From Litchfieldia alkalitelluris (lineage in GTDB: Bacteria; Bacillota; Bacilli; Bacillales; Salisediminibacteriaceae): 64,000 nucleotides of DNA. Both the position numbers and the translations under genes were made by a program. Below the pieces are notes generated by a model. The model had not been told where the DNA came from. It made no database searches and saw only the letters and a list, made by a program, of their open reading frames with translations. The first letter of the stretch is position 1; each line of letters opens with the position of its first letter. Where the stretch lies: assembly GCF_002153425.1 (NCBI RefSeq), contig NZ_KZ119600.1, positions 445,356 to 509,355 on the forward strand. Direction: 5' to 3'. Below are positions 46,389 through 55,629 of this stretch, piece by piece.

Positions 46389-47585
46389 CTATTCAAATAA
46401 ATCACGATATTTTTCAATAACATCTTCCGTTAAGACCCCAGCTTCGTAAAAGTGATTCGCATAGACGTGTATCATCATTTCATTTTCTTCCGTAACAACA
46501 ACTTTCCACAAAACACGGTTAATAATATCAGCCATTGTATGAGGATCTGCGTACATTGTATTCCATGCGCGAACTTGCAACATTAAATCATCGCTCAAAG
46601 CAGCCTCTTCGACTTCACCTAATGGAAGTGGTTCTTCCTGCTCTGAATAAGGAGTTTCAAAGACATCAGTGTAAATGAACGTTATTGGGTTATATTCTTC
46701 AAGGCTATATGTAAAACGCATATTACCAAATGAAACAACGGCCTCTTTGTCCGACAAAGCCAATGTTCCGTTTTCCAACTCAATTTTTTCCGAAAAAGCT
46801 TTCACCTTACATGTAACATCAGGTGTTATCAGCCAGTAGTTATAGTCATGGGGAAGTTGTGCGATATAATCAGTGAACGTGGTTTCTTCCAACTTCTCCT
46901 CATCGTTCAAAGTTAAGTAGGACGCTGGGCGGTAATAATATACAGCCTCCAAATCCTTCATTGCAATTGTCCATTCAGCATCTGGGCAATCAAATAGCAC
47001 TCTCAAGGCATAGCCACTATCGAATTTCTGGAGTTCATGATAAACGAACCACTGACCAACTTGCAATGGAGCATCCGATTCTTCGGACAGAATTTCCTTG
47101 AAAGTGAAATGGATATAAGCCTTTGTTGTAAAACCGCCGTCTGTGTTGATAAAAAGATGAAGGGTATCTTTTGTTCGCGATATTCGATCGATTTGGGTGT
47201 CGTGCAATCCCTCTGACAAAACCTCCTGAACCGAAGCGGGAAGGGAGCTGGCTGCTTTCTCCGTTTCGGCAGCGGCTGCGTCTAGAACTTTCTCAAAATC
47301 CTTTTCTCCATCACGTATCCAATTTAAATAATCTTCCCGCACTTCTGTAGGTAACGTTGGTTGATTTAAAGATCCATCCTCCACGTAACGGTGGAAGCGA
47401 GAAGGGATAATTTCTAGTAATTCCCTCTTAACTTCGTCTAACTCTCCCTTTAAACGGGTGCGAATGTCCTCCCCTTCTTCCTTCGCCTCTCTTAGTACGA
47501 TTTCCCACTCTTCATCTGATTCATGGATTGGTAGAAGATTAATCTTTAAGAACTGATCCTTCGCTTGCTTTGATAGATTCCACAT
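46389..47585 (-). CDS. DUF4085-like protein
   Basis: A 398-aa acidic soluble protein. The N-terminus MWNLSKQAKDQFLKINLLPI and the following helical region match what I recall of the DUF4085 family, found in Bacillaceae and of unknown function. The first 120 residues are probably coiled-coil (REAKEEGEDIRTRLKGELDE), and the rest is rich in beta strands. ATG 47585 has GAGGTGAAAAATA. Its 3' end lies only 17 bases from array B, and no separate terminator is visible, so the hairpin array might end its transcript. Confidence 0.72.
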   Translation of the reverse strand: MWNLSKQAKDQFLKINLLPIHESDEEWEIVLREAKEEGEDIRTRLKGELDEVKRELLEIIPSRFHRYVEDGSLNQPTLPTEVREDYLNWIRDGEKDFEKVLDAAAAETEKAASSLPASVQEVLSEGLHDTQIDRISRTKDTLHLFINTDGGFTTKAYIHFTFKEILSEESDAPLQVGQWFVYHELQKFDSGYALRVLFDCPDAEWTIAMKDLEAVYYYRPASYLTLNDEEKLEETTFTDYIAQLPHDYNYWLITPDVTCKVKAFSEKIELENGTLALSDKEAVVSFGNMRFTYSLEEYNPITFIYTDVFETPYSEQEEPLPLGEVEEAALSDDLMLQVRAWNTMYADPHTMADIINRVLWKVVVTEENEMMIHVYANHFYEAGVLTEDVIEKYRDLFE

Positions 47586-47672
47586 TATTTTTCACCTCAG
47601 GGGCTAATTTGTGTTGCAAAAATCAATTGGTAAAATTGTTGTATTTATTATAATCTTTTTATTCTGAAATGG

Positions 47673-47678
47673 TATAAT
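47673..47678 (+). promoter_or_regulatory. Extended -10 promoter of type I toxin
   Basis: TGGTATAAT is an extended -10 element about 75 bases upstream of the toxin start. The -35 is weak. Confidence 0.6.
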
Positions 47679-47751
47679 TTGTGGGTAATAGTTTAGGAAA
47701 CTCATAGGGGTTGGTGCATCACTTCCACTTACAGAGAGGAGGTGAGTGCCT

Positions 47752-47838
47752 ATGGTGACAACAGCCGAGGCGTTATCGTTGATGATAACATTTGGGATTT
47801 TGATTGTCGCTGTATTATCTTTTCATGAAAAAAGATAA
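47752..47838 (+). CDS. Holin-like type I toxin peptide
   Basis: A 28-aa peptide with one membrane helix and a basic end (TTAEALSLMITFGILIVAV, then SFHEKR). It matches the holin-like toxin family (Hol_Tox), related in form to TxpA and BsrG of B. subtilis, whose EALxxMIxF pattern it shares. Such peptides insert into the membrane and are held off by an antisense RNA. GGAGGTGAGTGCC precedes ATG 47752. A convergent promoter and shared hairpin downstream supply the expected antisense RNA. It is far below usual length cut-offs. Confidence 0.8.
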   Translation: MVTTAEALSLMITFGILIVAVLSFHEKR

Positions 47839-47975
47839 GCCCCGTAGTCATTGAGTTAGGGCTCAATGGGGAACTTATCTTTACCCTTGTGCCAATCCCC
47901 TTTTTTAGGGAACTGAGCTATTACACGACCGTTAGTGTATCCAGCACTAGCGGTCTTCTTAATATATGTTTTTAC
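47826..47975 (-). ncRNA. Antisense antitoxin RNA (RatA/SR4-like position)
   Basis: A minus-strand promoter (TATAAT at 47982-47987, TTTTCA at 48005-48010, spacing 17) would start RNA near 47975. It runs towards the toxin and would stop at a hairpin (AGATAAG..CCCC / GGGG..CTTATCT, 47833-47880) followed by TTTTTTC on the minus strand. The RNA of about 150 bases overlaps the end of the toxin gene and its 3' region. Confidence 0.68.
47929..47960 (+). terminator. Terminator of toxin mRNA
   Basis: CCGTTAGTG and CACTAGCGG form a 9-bp stem (one G-T pair) with a 7-base loop, followed by TCTTCTT. It lies inside the region covered by the antisense RNA. Confidence 0.55.
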
Positions 47976-47981
47976 AACATC

Positions 47982-48010
47982 ATTATACCCTTTTTGAATA
48001 GGATTGAAAA
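47982..48010 (-). promoter_or_regulatory. Antisense RNA promoter
   Basis: On the minus strand TTTTCA and a perfect TATAAT are separated by 17 bases, directed towards the toxin gene. Confidence 0.65.
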
Positions 48011-48129
48011 CATATAATCATTGACAAAAAGGGTATTCCGATCTATTATCGTGAATTTTCAGACAATTAAATGTACATTCGTGCCTTTTTATTATATATT
48101 TGTATTAATTTACCAAAGGGGTGATGTTC

Positions 48130-48483
48130 TTGAGAGTATTTATCATTTTTATTATCTGTTGTTCGTTCTTGTTTGCATGTGTGCCAGAAAATAATGTTCA
48201 GATGAACGTTGACTATCTACTATCACATTCGGATAAATATTATAACGTTTTTATTGTCGGTGATCACAATGTATATGAAAAGTTTGTAGAGGTTAACGAT
48301 GAAAAGAAACTAACAAAGTCTTATTTGGTAGCAACTTCGATGGAAGACATACAAGAACGCTTACCTAGTTTATCTTTAGAAAGTTATCCAACCTTCTATG
48401 CCTTTGATACAAAAATGCTTGTGTATAGCACGACTGACTTTGATGAATTCATCGCATTTCTAGAAGAAAGTAAAAATAAATAG
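48130..48483 (+). CDS. Small lipoprotein
   Basis: A 117-aa protein with a lipoprotein signal: a hydrophobic stretch VFIIFIICCSFLF followed by lipobox LFAC. The mature part of about 100 residues is not recognised; its pattern (YNVFIVGDHNVYEKFVE, YPTFYAFDTKMLVYSTTDFDEFIAFLEE) looks like a thioredoxin-like or small alpha/beta fold without the CXXC pair. I chose TTG 48130 because AAAGGGGTGAT precedes it; ATG 48124 and GTG 48121 overlap that site. It is monocistronic. Confidence 0.78.
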   Translation: MRVFIIFIICCSFLFACVPENNVQMNVDYLLSHSDKYYNVFIVGDHNVYEKFVEVNDEKKLTKSYLVATSMEDIQERLPSLSLESYPTFYAFDTKMLVYSTTDFDEFIAFLEESKNK

Positions 48484-48535
48484 ACCCCGGGAATAAAAGT
48501 GTTTTAACATATGAAAAATCCGAACATTCGATTCA

Positions 48536-48603
48536 GGGACCTGGTCCCGCACAAATTTATGAACTTTCCTAAGAGTTCACAGGAAGTTACGGGACCAGGT
48601 CCC
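48536..48603. repeat. 68-bp palindromic dispersed element, copy 3
   Basis: GGGACCTGGTCCCGCACAAA at the left end is the same as in copy 2 at 41392, and the right end GGGACCAGGTCCC mirrors it. An inner pair TGAACT / AGTTCA is present. It lies between a plus-strand lipoprotein gene and a minus-strand gene (convergent ends) and may act as a terminator. Confidence 0.88.
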
Positions 48604-48616
48604 CATCTTTTCATCT

Positions 48617-48829
48617 CTATACTTCACTATTTGGGATGAAGTACTCCGTTAATTTTTTTGCACTGACAAGTGATAATGGGAGAATAATAGCAAAGTTACT
48701 AATAAAATATAAAAGACTCCAAACGTTGACCAAAGGAATAAAGTAATGAAAAATAAAACTATTTACTCGTAATAGAATGAAAAACAGAACTATAAATAGT
48801 ATCCAAAATAATATACTACTTCTTTCCAT
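48617..48829 (-). CDS. 70-aa two-helix membrane protein
   Basis: A small protein with two hydrophobic segments (ILFWILFIVLFFILLRV and VWSLLYFISNFAIILPLSLV). It is not recognised. I chose ATG 48829 with GGGGAGGG about ten bases upstream; a longer frame to 48895 lacks a ribosome binding site. It lies between a palindromic element and a YeeE-type transporter gene. Confidence 0.6.
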   Translation of the reverse strand: MERSSILFWILFIVLFFILLRVNSFIFHYFIPLVNVWSLLYFISNFAIILPLSLVSAKKLTEYFIPNSEV

Positions 48830-48966
48830 GAGAATTTTACCCTCCCCATTTTTATATATTTTTCTCCGGTACAATCTTATGCAAAGCTTTATCATCTACA
48901 GTTGTTTCAATGATATCAAATCCGTGTTTCATTTTCTTGTATTTAGCCATACTGTGGATTAAGCAT

Positions 48967-49002
48967 TAAAAAAAGGCGTATCCAAAAAGATGAATACGAC
49001 CT
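48967..49002 (-). terminator. Terminator after YeeE/YedE gene
   Basis: On the minus strand GGTCGTAT pairs with ATACGCC, followed by TTTTTTT, about 12 bases after the stop of the transporter gene. Confidence 0.78.
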
Positions 49003-49013
49003 TAACTTAGATT

Positions 49014-50261
49014 TTAACAGAAGTTATCCGTTGATTTAGGATTCTTCAATCCGAATAATGGACGAATGAAGAGTGCAACATATGTCCCGATCATTGCAAA
49101 GATCATCCAAACCCAACCGTGTACACTGAATGATGCAATTCCACCGAAATAAGCTCCAATGTTACAGCCGTATGCAAGCCTCGCACCATAGCCCATTAAA
49201 AGTCCACCGATTAATGAAGCCAAGATGATTTTAAATGGGATCTTCTTTTTAAAACTTAGGATTCCGCCGGCAGCAGCTGCCATGAATGCACCAGTAATCA
49301 CTCCAAAGTTCATGACACTAGTAGTTTCATGAAATACTGATTGTTCAAGCTGAACTGCTCGGGCACCAGACCAGTATCCCCATTGCAAAACATCGATACC
49401 GATAAATTGAGCAATCTTTGATCCCCATAGGGCAAATGCGCCAGTAACTCCCCATGGAGAACCACTTACCATTAAAGTCAAAGCGTTAAACACGGCTAAA
49501 ACAATTGCTGCTGCCCATAATGGCCAAGCACCGCGAATAATTCTTTTCCAACCCTGTGTTGTAGGAAGTGCCGCCATTCTTGGAGAACGACGTTTCTTAG
49601 ATACATAAATAGTTAATAAAATGATTCCGCCGAAGATTGCCAATTGTAAAAGCCATGCACCCATAAAGCCTAACCCTGTACTTTCAGCTAATGAAATAGG
49701 AGGTAGGTTAGGTGCTGTTACTGTCCAGAATTCAAAATGCCATGCACCGAAAACGGAACCAATAATAAAACCTATTAAAACAATAATCGCTGATGTTCTT
49801 CCTCCACCAATTTGGTACAATGCGCCAGAAGCACATCCGTTTCCAAGCTGCATGCCGATACCAAATAAAAATGAACCGACGATGACACTAGTTCCAACTG
49901 GTGAAACATATCCAGACGGATCTACGCCAAAAAATCCGATCCCGAAATGTAATATTGGAGCAAATAATGTTATTGCGACTGCTAACATTATCATATGGGC
50001 ACGTAATGCTTCCCCATTCCCGACTGCCATAAAGCGGCGAAAAGCAGATGTAAATCCAAAACGTGCGTGAAAAAGTGTGTACCCTAAAATTAGTCCAAAT
50101 GATAACAAGATAAACATTTGTAAACCAGCTATTGTATAACTGACGATACCTAAAATGATGAATGCAATAATACCAATGATAAATTGACTTTTCTGCATGG
50201 GTGGTAACGGCGTTTCAGTTTGTACATTCGTAGTTTGTTGGTTTAAATTCGTTAAAGCCAT
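49014..50261 (-). CDS. YeeE/YedE family transporter
   Basis: A 415-aa membrane protein of the YeeE/YedE family, which includes the thiosulfate importer TsuA. About ten or eleven helices are visible. The conserved cysteines used to pass thiosulfate are present in GIGMQLGNGCASGALYQIG and in GARLAYGCNIGAYFGGI, arranged as two internal repeats. Sulfur-compound uptake is therefore likely. No TusA-like gene is next to it, unlike in many relatives. AAGAGGTG precedes ATG 50261. About 290 bases separate it from the divergent lipoprotein gene; I see no riboswitch there. Confidence 0.9.
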   Translation of the reverse strand: MALTNLNQQTTNVQTETPLPPMQKSQFIIGIIAFIILGIVSYTIAGLQMFILLSFGLILGYTLFHARFGFTSAFRRFMAVGNGEALRAHMIMLAVAITLFAPILHFGIGFFGVDPSGYVSPVGTSVIVGSFLFGIGMQLGNGCASGALYQIGGGRTSAIIVLIGFIIGSVFGAWHFEFWTVTAPNLPPISLAESTGLGFMGAWLLQLAIFGGIILLTIYVSKKRRSPRMAALPTTQGWKRIIRGAWPLWAAAIVLAVFNALTLMVSGSPWGVTGAFALWGSKIAQFIGIDVLQWGYWSGARAVQLEQSVFHETTSVMNFGVITGAFMAAAAGGILSFKKKIPFKIILASLIGGLLMGYGARLAYGCNIGAYFGGIASFSVHGWVWMIFAMIGTYVALFIRPLFGLKNPKSTDNFC

Positions 50262-50555
50262 TAAAAAACACCTCTTATCCTATGAAAATAATCGGAATTA
50301 CAAAGAGTAGTATACTTCATATATTGAAAAAAGTAAATATTATAGTTCACCCAAATGTGCTCAATAAAAAAGTCCGCCTGCATATAAGAGTTTAGGCTAG
50401 AGCGTGCATAAATAGATCCAGTCTGAAATTAACTCGTCCAAGTATTGGAAGATTATGCTAATATGAAACTAATTAGTATTTACATAGAGTAAAATTAATC
50501 TTCGAATTAGGAACGCGACTGATAAATTCAAAAAATGGAGGCAGGAGGTGACCGT

Positions 50556-51236
50556 ATGAAGAGGGGATTGATTCTGGGGATGATCCTCGTCCTATCATTT
50601 TTGACAGCATGTTCAATGATTGGGAGATCGTGTCCAGACGGTGAGATCGAGTGGGTAGATACTCTCATGTTGAACGACGTTAATTACACAGGTGAGGACG
50701 AAGGCTTTTCTAATGTAGACAACTTAAAGGAAGGATCGAAAATTGGAGAAGTTGAATTCATGCTTGCGGATAATGCCTGCTCCAACCACCGTTTGCGAAA
50801 TGGCGATGCAGCATTTTTGCCAGTAGGTACGGAAGTATTTGAGATAGTTGGCTATGATCCTACATTTAGGGTTTTCGCAAATGGAAGGCTTTATCAGGTC
50901 CGCGAAAACGAAAATGCTGATACTATTCGTGATCTATATGATATTGAGGGTAGGGTACAAAAGCTCAGTCTAGAAAGTACTTATGATGGACGACAATTGC
51001 TAGATTTCACACAGGATGAAATGGATGCGTTTATCGAGGATTTTCTCACTCTTGATTATGTGGGCTTTCACCAAATCTATGAAAGAATTAGTACGAGTAA
51101 TAGTACATTTTTACGAATCCACCTCGATGACGGGACATCGTTCAGGATTAGCTATTGGTTAGATGAAAATGCGCTGAATCCAGGGGCTTATGGAACAGAG
51201 CGCATGAAGACGATTATAGAAAAAAATGTTAGGTGA
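50556..51236 (+). CDS. Hypothetical lipoprotein
   Basis: A 226-aa exported protein with a lipoprotein signal (KRGLILGMILVLSFLTAC, lipobox LTAC). The mature domain is not recognised; it contains the segments GDAAFLPVGTEVFEIVGYDP and DGTSFRISYWLDENALNPG, with several predicted beta strands, so a surface sensor or substrate-binding role is possible. I chose ATG 50556 because AGGAGGTGACC is right upstream. The next gene starts within 70 bases of its stop. Confidence 0.8.
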   Translation: MKRGLILGMILVLSFLTACSMIGRSCPDGEIEWVDTLMLNDVNYTGEDEGFSNVDNLKEGSKIGEVEFMLADNACSNHRLRNGDAAFLPVGTEVFEIVGYDPTFRVFANGRLYQVRENENADTIRDLYDIEGRVQKLSLESTYDGRQLLDFTQDEMDAFIEDFLTLDYVGFHQIYERISTSNSTFLRIHLDDGTSFRISYWLDENALNPGAYGTERMKTIIEKNVR

Positions 51237-51305
51237 ATGGGCCAGCTAGTAGGGTTCAAAGAGATCCCTAGAGGCCATGCCTTTCAAAGGATGTGGTATA
51301 AGTTG

Positions 51306-51968
51306 ATGAAAGCTGCCATATTTGATTTAGATGGAACGTTGTTAAATAGAGATGCATCAGTAAAGGACTTCATTAACAGGCAGCATGATAGGTTAAGTGA
51401 GCAGTTAAGGCACGTCGATAAGGATCGGTACATCTCAAGATTCATCGAGCTTGATCAGCGTGGATATGTTTGGAAAGATAGCGTTTATCAGCAATTGGTC
51501 CAAGAATTTGAGATAAATGAAGTAACGTGGCAGGAACTGCTTGACGACTATAAAAGTGAGTTTAAGAATCATTGCATACCTTTTGAGAACTTAACATCAA
51601 TGTTGGAAAAATTGAAGCAGCATAACTTCCAATTAGGAATGATAACAAACGGTTATGGACAATTTCAAATGGATAATATTGAAGCTTTGAATATAAAAAA
51701 GTATTTTGATGCTATTTTAATATCTGAATTAGAACAGATAAAGAAACCGAATCCTCAAATTTTTAAAAGAGCACTTGAAAGGCTTGAAGTTTCAGCGGAA
51801 GAAAGTATATTCGTAGGAGATCACCCAGAAAATGATGTTAAAGCTGCAAAAAACGTTGGAATGATTGGTGTTTGGAAAAGGGACCATCAGTGGAATGAAG
51901 AGGAAGTTCATGCAGATTATATAATAAGTGATTTAGGGGAAGTACCATTATTTATAGAGCGGGCTTAA
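51306..51968 (+). CDS. HAD family hydrolase
   Basis: A 220-aa haloacid dehalogenase-fold phosphatase. Motif I is FDLDGTLL (nucleophile Asp), motif II the Thr in MITNGYGQ, motif III the Lys in KKPNPQIF, and motif IV GDHPENDVKAAK. The cap is the helical C1 type, as in phosphoglycolate phosphatase and YjjG-like nucleotidases. The substrate is uncertain. The start is not clear-cut: ATG 51306 gives the normal N-terminus MKAAIFDLDGT, with AAAGGATG rather far upstream; ATG 51291 is an alternative. A strong terminator follows. Confidence 0.86.
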   Translation: MKAAIFDLDGTLLNRDASVKDFINRQHDRLSEQLRHVDKDRYISRFIELDQRGYVWKDSVYQQLVQEFEINEVTWQELLDDYKSEFKNHCIPFENLTSMLEKLKQHNFQLGMITNGYGQFQMDNIEALNIKKYFDAILISELEQIKKPNPQIFKRALERLEVSAEESIFVGDHPENDVKAAKNVGMIGVWKRDHQWNEEEVHADYIISDLGEVPLFIERA

Positions 51969-52002
51969 AGGATATGCTACTACTGAAAGTACATGAAAGT
52001 GC

Positions 52003-52033
52003 TAAGAGTTGCGATGCGCGACTCTTTTTTTTG
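52003..52033 (+). terminator. Terminator after HAD gene
   Basis: AGAGTTGCG and CGCGACTCT form a stem around ATG, followed by TTTTTTTT. Confidence 0.88.
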
Positions 52034-52215
52034 TTTCTGCGTTAATAAAAAAGATATAAGCATAAGGTGCACCATTAAAATCCTTATCATTGCAAAATTC
52101 AGAATAATACTAGGAGGAAAAATAATTTCTCTTCTAGTAAAAATGGACTATACTTAATGTGTAATAAAATCAAATTTTGTCGTTTGGAATTCTTGTAAAG
52201 TAAGAAGGTGAGTCA

Positions 52216-53730
52216 TTGAATATATTATTTTATTGTATTATTTACTTAATCCCAGCGTATATCTATATTTTTTGGGCTGGAATCATTTATAGTAACAACC
52301 GCCATAGTCAAAAACATATTACATGCAGTCTGATGTTTTTGTTCGCTTCTATGTGGTTTTTGGGTGTTTTTACGTCGCTACTGGTTTTTCCGGATCATTA
52401 TTATCCGATTACAATATATTGGATTAATGGCTCCATAACTATTGCGTCTTTATTATCTCTTCATCTATGGCTAATGAATGCCAACATGTACAATAAGAAA
52501 AATGGGCAGTATCTCAAATTATTATTTCTACCTGGGCTTCTAATGTTAGCAACGATTCCTATTGATTCCTGGATGTTGCGTGGTGACGAAATAAGTACCA
52601 CCGAGTTTATGTTTATTCCTGGACCAGGCTTGTATTTATTATGGTTAATCCAATTTTCGTACCTAATAGTTAATCTTATATTAACAAGAATTGAAATGAA
52701 AAAAGGAAACGAGGCTGCAAAGCTATGGTTTAAAGGAATAACCCTATTTTTTGTTTGGACATTATCTACGTTAGTCGGGGGCTTAATTCTACAAGATACT
52801 AATTTTTATTTCATCGCTTACTTTATCCCGCATGGTGCTTTATTTTGGATGTATACAATCTATCTGAGTATGTCGAAGTATGATTACTTATCGTCTTACG
52901 AGAATCGCTATAATATCTTATTTGAAAAATCACCATTGGGAATTCTTATCCTAGATGAAAATGCTACTGTATTGGAAGCGAGTCCATTAATGTCAAAATA
53001 TATAGGGGTAGAAAGACAGGAGCTTATCAATTCTTCGATATTAGCATTTGTAGACGGAATTGATAACGAAGATTTTCTGGAAAGTCACCATTACTATTAT
53101 GAAAATCAAATAAAGCTGTCAAACAAAGAACTTACTTTTGTCAATAAATTAGGGGAATCCATAACTATACTTGTTGATTCTGATTTTATTATGACAGAAG
53201 GACAATTACTTCAGTTTGTCATGGTGAAAGATATTACGGAAGCGAAAGTGAAAGAAAAGAGAGTTAAATACTTGGCATACCATGATATATTAACAGATTT
53301 GTTAAATCGAGCTGGATTTGAAAAACATATATCAGAATTACTAAGTGATAAAGAAAAGTTTGACTTTGTTTTGCTAGATTTAAATAAAATGAAGCAGATT
53401 AATGATACACATGGGCATCAAGCTGGAGATCAAGCCATTCAACATGTTGCCTCCCTTTTAAGAAAAGTGATGAATGATAATCATCCTGTTGCTCGATTAG
53501 GTGGAGATGAGTTTGTGCTTCTACTTGATCCTAATAAAACGGGTGATGTGATTAAAAAAGTACGATCACAGTTTGATACTCCATTGAAACTCGCAAATAA
53601 TCAACAAATATTCTTATCTGCTAGTATTGGTGTTAGTCATTATCCGTCTGATGGTGAGAATATGGACCAACTTTATAGTGTAGCAGACAAACGAATGTAC
53701 AAAGATAAAGAGCAAACAAAAGAAAAATAA
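52216..53730 (+). CDS. GGDEF protein with 7TM and PAS domains
   Basis: A 504-aa predicted diguanylate cyclase. Seven hydrophobic helices in residues 1-220 resemble the histidine-kinase N-terminal 7TM sensor. A PAS domain follows (about residues 230-350; YNILFEKSPLGILILDENATVLEASP). The GGDEF domain opens YHDILTDLLNRAGFEKHI and has an intact GGDEF motif at residues 429-433. No RxxD inhibitory site precedes it. TTG 52216 has AGAAGGTGAG upstream. It is the third GGDEF gene of the window and has no riboswitch. Confidence 0.92.
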   Translation: MNILFYCIIYLIPAYIYIFWAGIIYSNNRHSQKHITCSLMFLFASMWFLGVFTSLLVFPDHYYPITIYWINGSITIASLLSLHLWLMNANMYNKKNGQYLKLLFLPGLLMLATIPIDSWMLRGDEISTTEFMFIPGPGLYLLWLIQFSYLIVNLILTRIEMKKGNEAAKLWFKGITLFFVWTLSTLVGGLILQDTNFYFIAYFIPHGALFWMYTIYLSMSKYDYLSSYENRYNILFEKSPLGILILDENATVLEASPLMSKYIGVERQELINSSILAFVDGIDNEDFLESHHYYYENQIKLSNKELTFVNKLGESITILVDSDFIMTEGQLLQFVMVKDITEAKVKEKRVKYLAYHDILTDLLNRAGFEKHISELLSDKEKFDFVLLDLNKMKQINDTHGHQAGDQAIQHVASLLRKVMNDNHPVARLGGDEFVLLLDPNKTGDVIKKVRSQFDTPLKLANNQQIFLSASIGVSHYPSDGENMDQLYSVADKRMYKDKEQTKEK

Positions 53731-53756
53731 AGCAGAAACATGAAAAGATTCATGAC

Positions 53757-53787
53757 AAGAGTTGCAAAGTTGCGGCTCTTTTTTTTA
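53757..53787 (+). terminator. Terminator after GGDEF gene
   Basis: AAGAGTTGCAA pairs with TTGCGGCTCTT (two G-U pairs in plus-strand RNA), followed by eight T. It is close to the end of the convergent GNAT gene. Confidence 0.85.
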
Positions 53788-53794
53788 TGTCCAC

Positions 53795-54337
53795 TCACTT
53801 CCCCCATTCGTTCCTCAATATCCCCATCTTTATCGCATCGAAGTATTCTCCATTCACGATTCTAGCATCTCTTATTCTAGCTTCTTCTTTCATCCCCAAC
53901 TTAGATGCTACCTTCATCATTCTTAGGTTCCCTGACCAAGTTGACATACCTAATCGATGTAAATTGGTGTTAGTAAAAAGATAGTTAATCCAGAGTTTGT
54001 ATGCTTCAGATCCATAGCCGCCATTCCAATAATTGCTGTCATAAATGACGATACCAGTCTCAAGCCAATTCGTGTTTTTATCGACCCAATATGCTCCAAC
54101 GTATCCGATGGCTCTGCCTTCACACTTTATGACTAGGGAATCAGGTACACCTGGCAATATTTCTTGCTCCCAATCATTACAAAATTCTTCTTTAGTTAGT
54201 TTCTCCTCTGGTATATAGGGACCGTTCCACTTTTTAGCTTCTTGCTTCGTTTCTTCATATTTCCAAAAGTACAATTCCTCTATGTCCCTATTTGTTGCCT
54301 TTGTTAGTTCAACTTTCTTTCCAATGATTTCAACCAT
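53795..54337 (-). CDS. RimJ/RimL-type GNAT acetyltransferase
   Basis: A 180-aa acetyltransferase. YWNGGYGSEAYKLWINYLF is the acetyl-CoA loop region and NLHRLGMSTWSGNLRMMKVASKLGMKEEARIRDA the conserved C-terminal part. It is the last gene of a minus-strand set with an ArsR-type regulator and an MFS exporter, with 40 bases to the MFS gene. Together they look like a resistance or detoxification module. AGGAGGAAC precedes ATG 54337. The substrate is unknown. Confidence 0.88.
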   Translation of the reverse strand: MVEIIGKKVELTKATNRDIEELYFWKYEETKQEAKKWNGPYIPEEKLTKEEFCNDWEQEILPGVPDSLVIKCEGRAIGYVGAYWVDKNTNWLETGIVIYDSNYWNGGYGSEAYKLWINYLFTNTNLHRLGMSTWSGNLRMMKVASKLGMKEEARIRDARIVNGEYFDAIKMGILRNEWGK

Positions 54338-54377
54338 GTTAGACTGTTCCTCCTAAGGTAAAAAAATTGACATTTTT

Positions 54378-55607
54378 TTATGCAGCATCATTTGAAGTTA
54401 GTTCAAAATCAATAAACTTAAAATAAGGGTGTAGCATTCCTATTAATGATACCGTGCAAATAATAGTTCCTATCAGTAAGTATAAAGGCCTTACACCAAC
54501 TATTTCACTTAAAACCCCACCGACTAATACCCCTATCGGCAAAGCGCCCCTAACAATTAACAATCGGACTGAGAAAATTTTTCCCATCAAATGATTTGGC
54601 ACGGTTTTCTGGCAAATGGTTACATTATGGACACTGAAAATGGCCATTGCGATTCCAGCGATGATTTCCGTTGGTATCGCCAATGCAATACTTTGGTTAA
54701 AGTACAGCCATATAAATGTTAATCCACCGACTGTCAACGAACCCAACATCATGCGCCTACGACTCTGATACTGTATTTTTCCCACTAAAAAAGCGCCAAT
54801 AACATATCCGATTGGGAATGCAGCCATGAAGTATCCATATTCGGCATAACTGCCTGCTAGATCGCTCGTAATGTACGGGAGTGTAGTTACCATTGTAACG
54901 CCAACCCCGAATTGGATGAATGCCAAGAATATTCCTAGCCAAATGATGATACGTTGTTTGAAAAAATAAGTTATTCCTTCTCGGAAATCCTCTAGCCATG
55001 TCTTTCTAACGGAGGATACCTCTCGTTTTTCCTTAATAAAAAGTAGTAGTGAACCACTTATGAAAAGAAAGATGCATACTAATGACAGTGTAGGAATAAC
55101 ATCGATATATTCAATGACAATTCCACCTGTAATTGGTGCTAAGAAGGTCATTAGTCGGACCATACCATCAATGTATGCATTCGCTGTGCTTAATTGTTTT
55201 TCTGGAACAATGGTTGGCGTGATGGCATGGTTTGCTGGCACGTAAAGTGGTGTAATTAATCCGATGATGACTTGAACAGTGAAGATGTGCCATGGTTGAA
55301 GATCCCCTGAGATATATGCGAATAAAGGCAGTAGGAAGATGACAGCCCTTGTCCATTGTGAAAATATCATGATCCATTTCCGACTCCATTTATCAATAAA
55401 CGGTCCAATGAATAATTGAAGAAGAAGAGATGGGATGAAGTAAAGAAGCCACATACTTCCTAATGCTAATGATGACCCAGTGAGTTGAAAAATGAGAATG
55501 GAGTTGCAAAAGGTACCAAATGCCCCACCTAATTCGGAAATGGCATTCCCTAACCAGATAAATAGAAACTGTGGATTTCTGAAAATATGACGATCGTTTT
55601 TGTTCAT
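54378..55607 (-). CDS. MFS transporter, drug-efflux type
   Basis: A 409-aa major facilitator with twelve predicted helices. The motif A-like loop is GPFIDKWSRKW between helices 2 and 3, followed by a long helix with YVPANHAITPTIVPEKQLSTANAY, typical of the MefA/MFS_3 group of macrolide and multidrug exporters. It is likely to export a toxic compound. It starts 22 bases after the stop of the ArsR-type gene, so it is in the same operon. GAGGTCATAGGGC precedes ATG 55607. Confidence 0.87.
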   Translation of the reverse strand: MNKNDRHIFRNPQFLFIWLGNAISELGGAFGTFCNSILIFQLTGSSLALGSMWLLYFIPSLLLQLFIGPFIDKWSRKWIMIFSQWTRAVIFLLPLFAYISGDLQPWHIFTVQVIIGLITPLYVPANHAITPTIVPEKQLSTANAYIDGMVRLMTFLAPITGGIVIEYIDVIPTLSLVCIFLFISGSLLLFIKEKREVSSVRKTWLEDFREGITYFFKQRIIIWLGIFLAFIQFGVGVTMVTTLPYITSDLAGSYAEYGYFMAAFPIGYVIGAFLVGKIQYQSRRRMMLGSLTVGGLTFIWLYFNQSIALAIPTEIIAGIAMAIFSVHNVTICQKTVPNHLMGKIFSVRLLIVRGALPIGVLVGGVLSEIVGVRPLYLLIGTIICTVSLIGMLHPYFKFIDFELTSNDAA

Positions 55608-55629
55608 AAGCCCTATGACCTCGCTAGAA

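Noticed and set aside
52081-52160. Short peptide after AGGAGG near 52113
   Set aside because: Only an 11-codon frame with a non-canonical start follows, and there is no hairpin or promoter context to support it.
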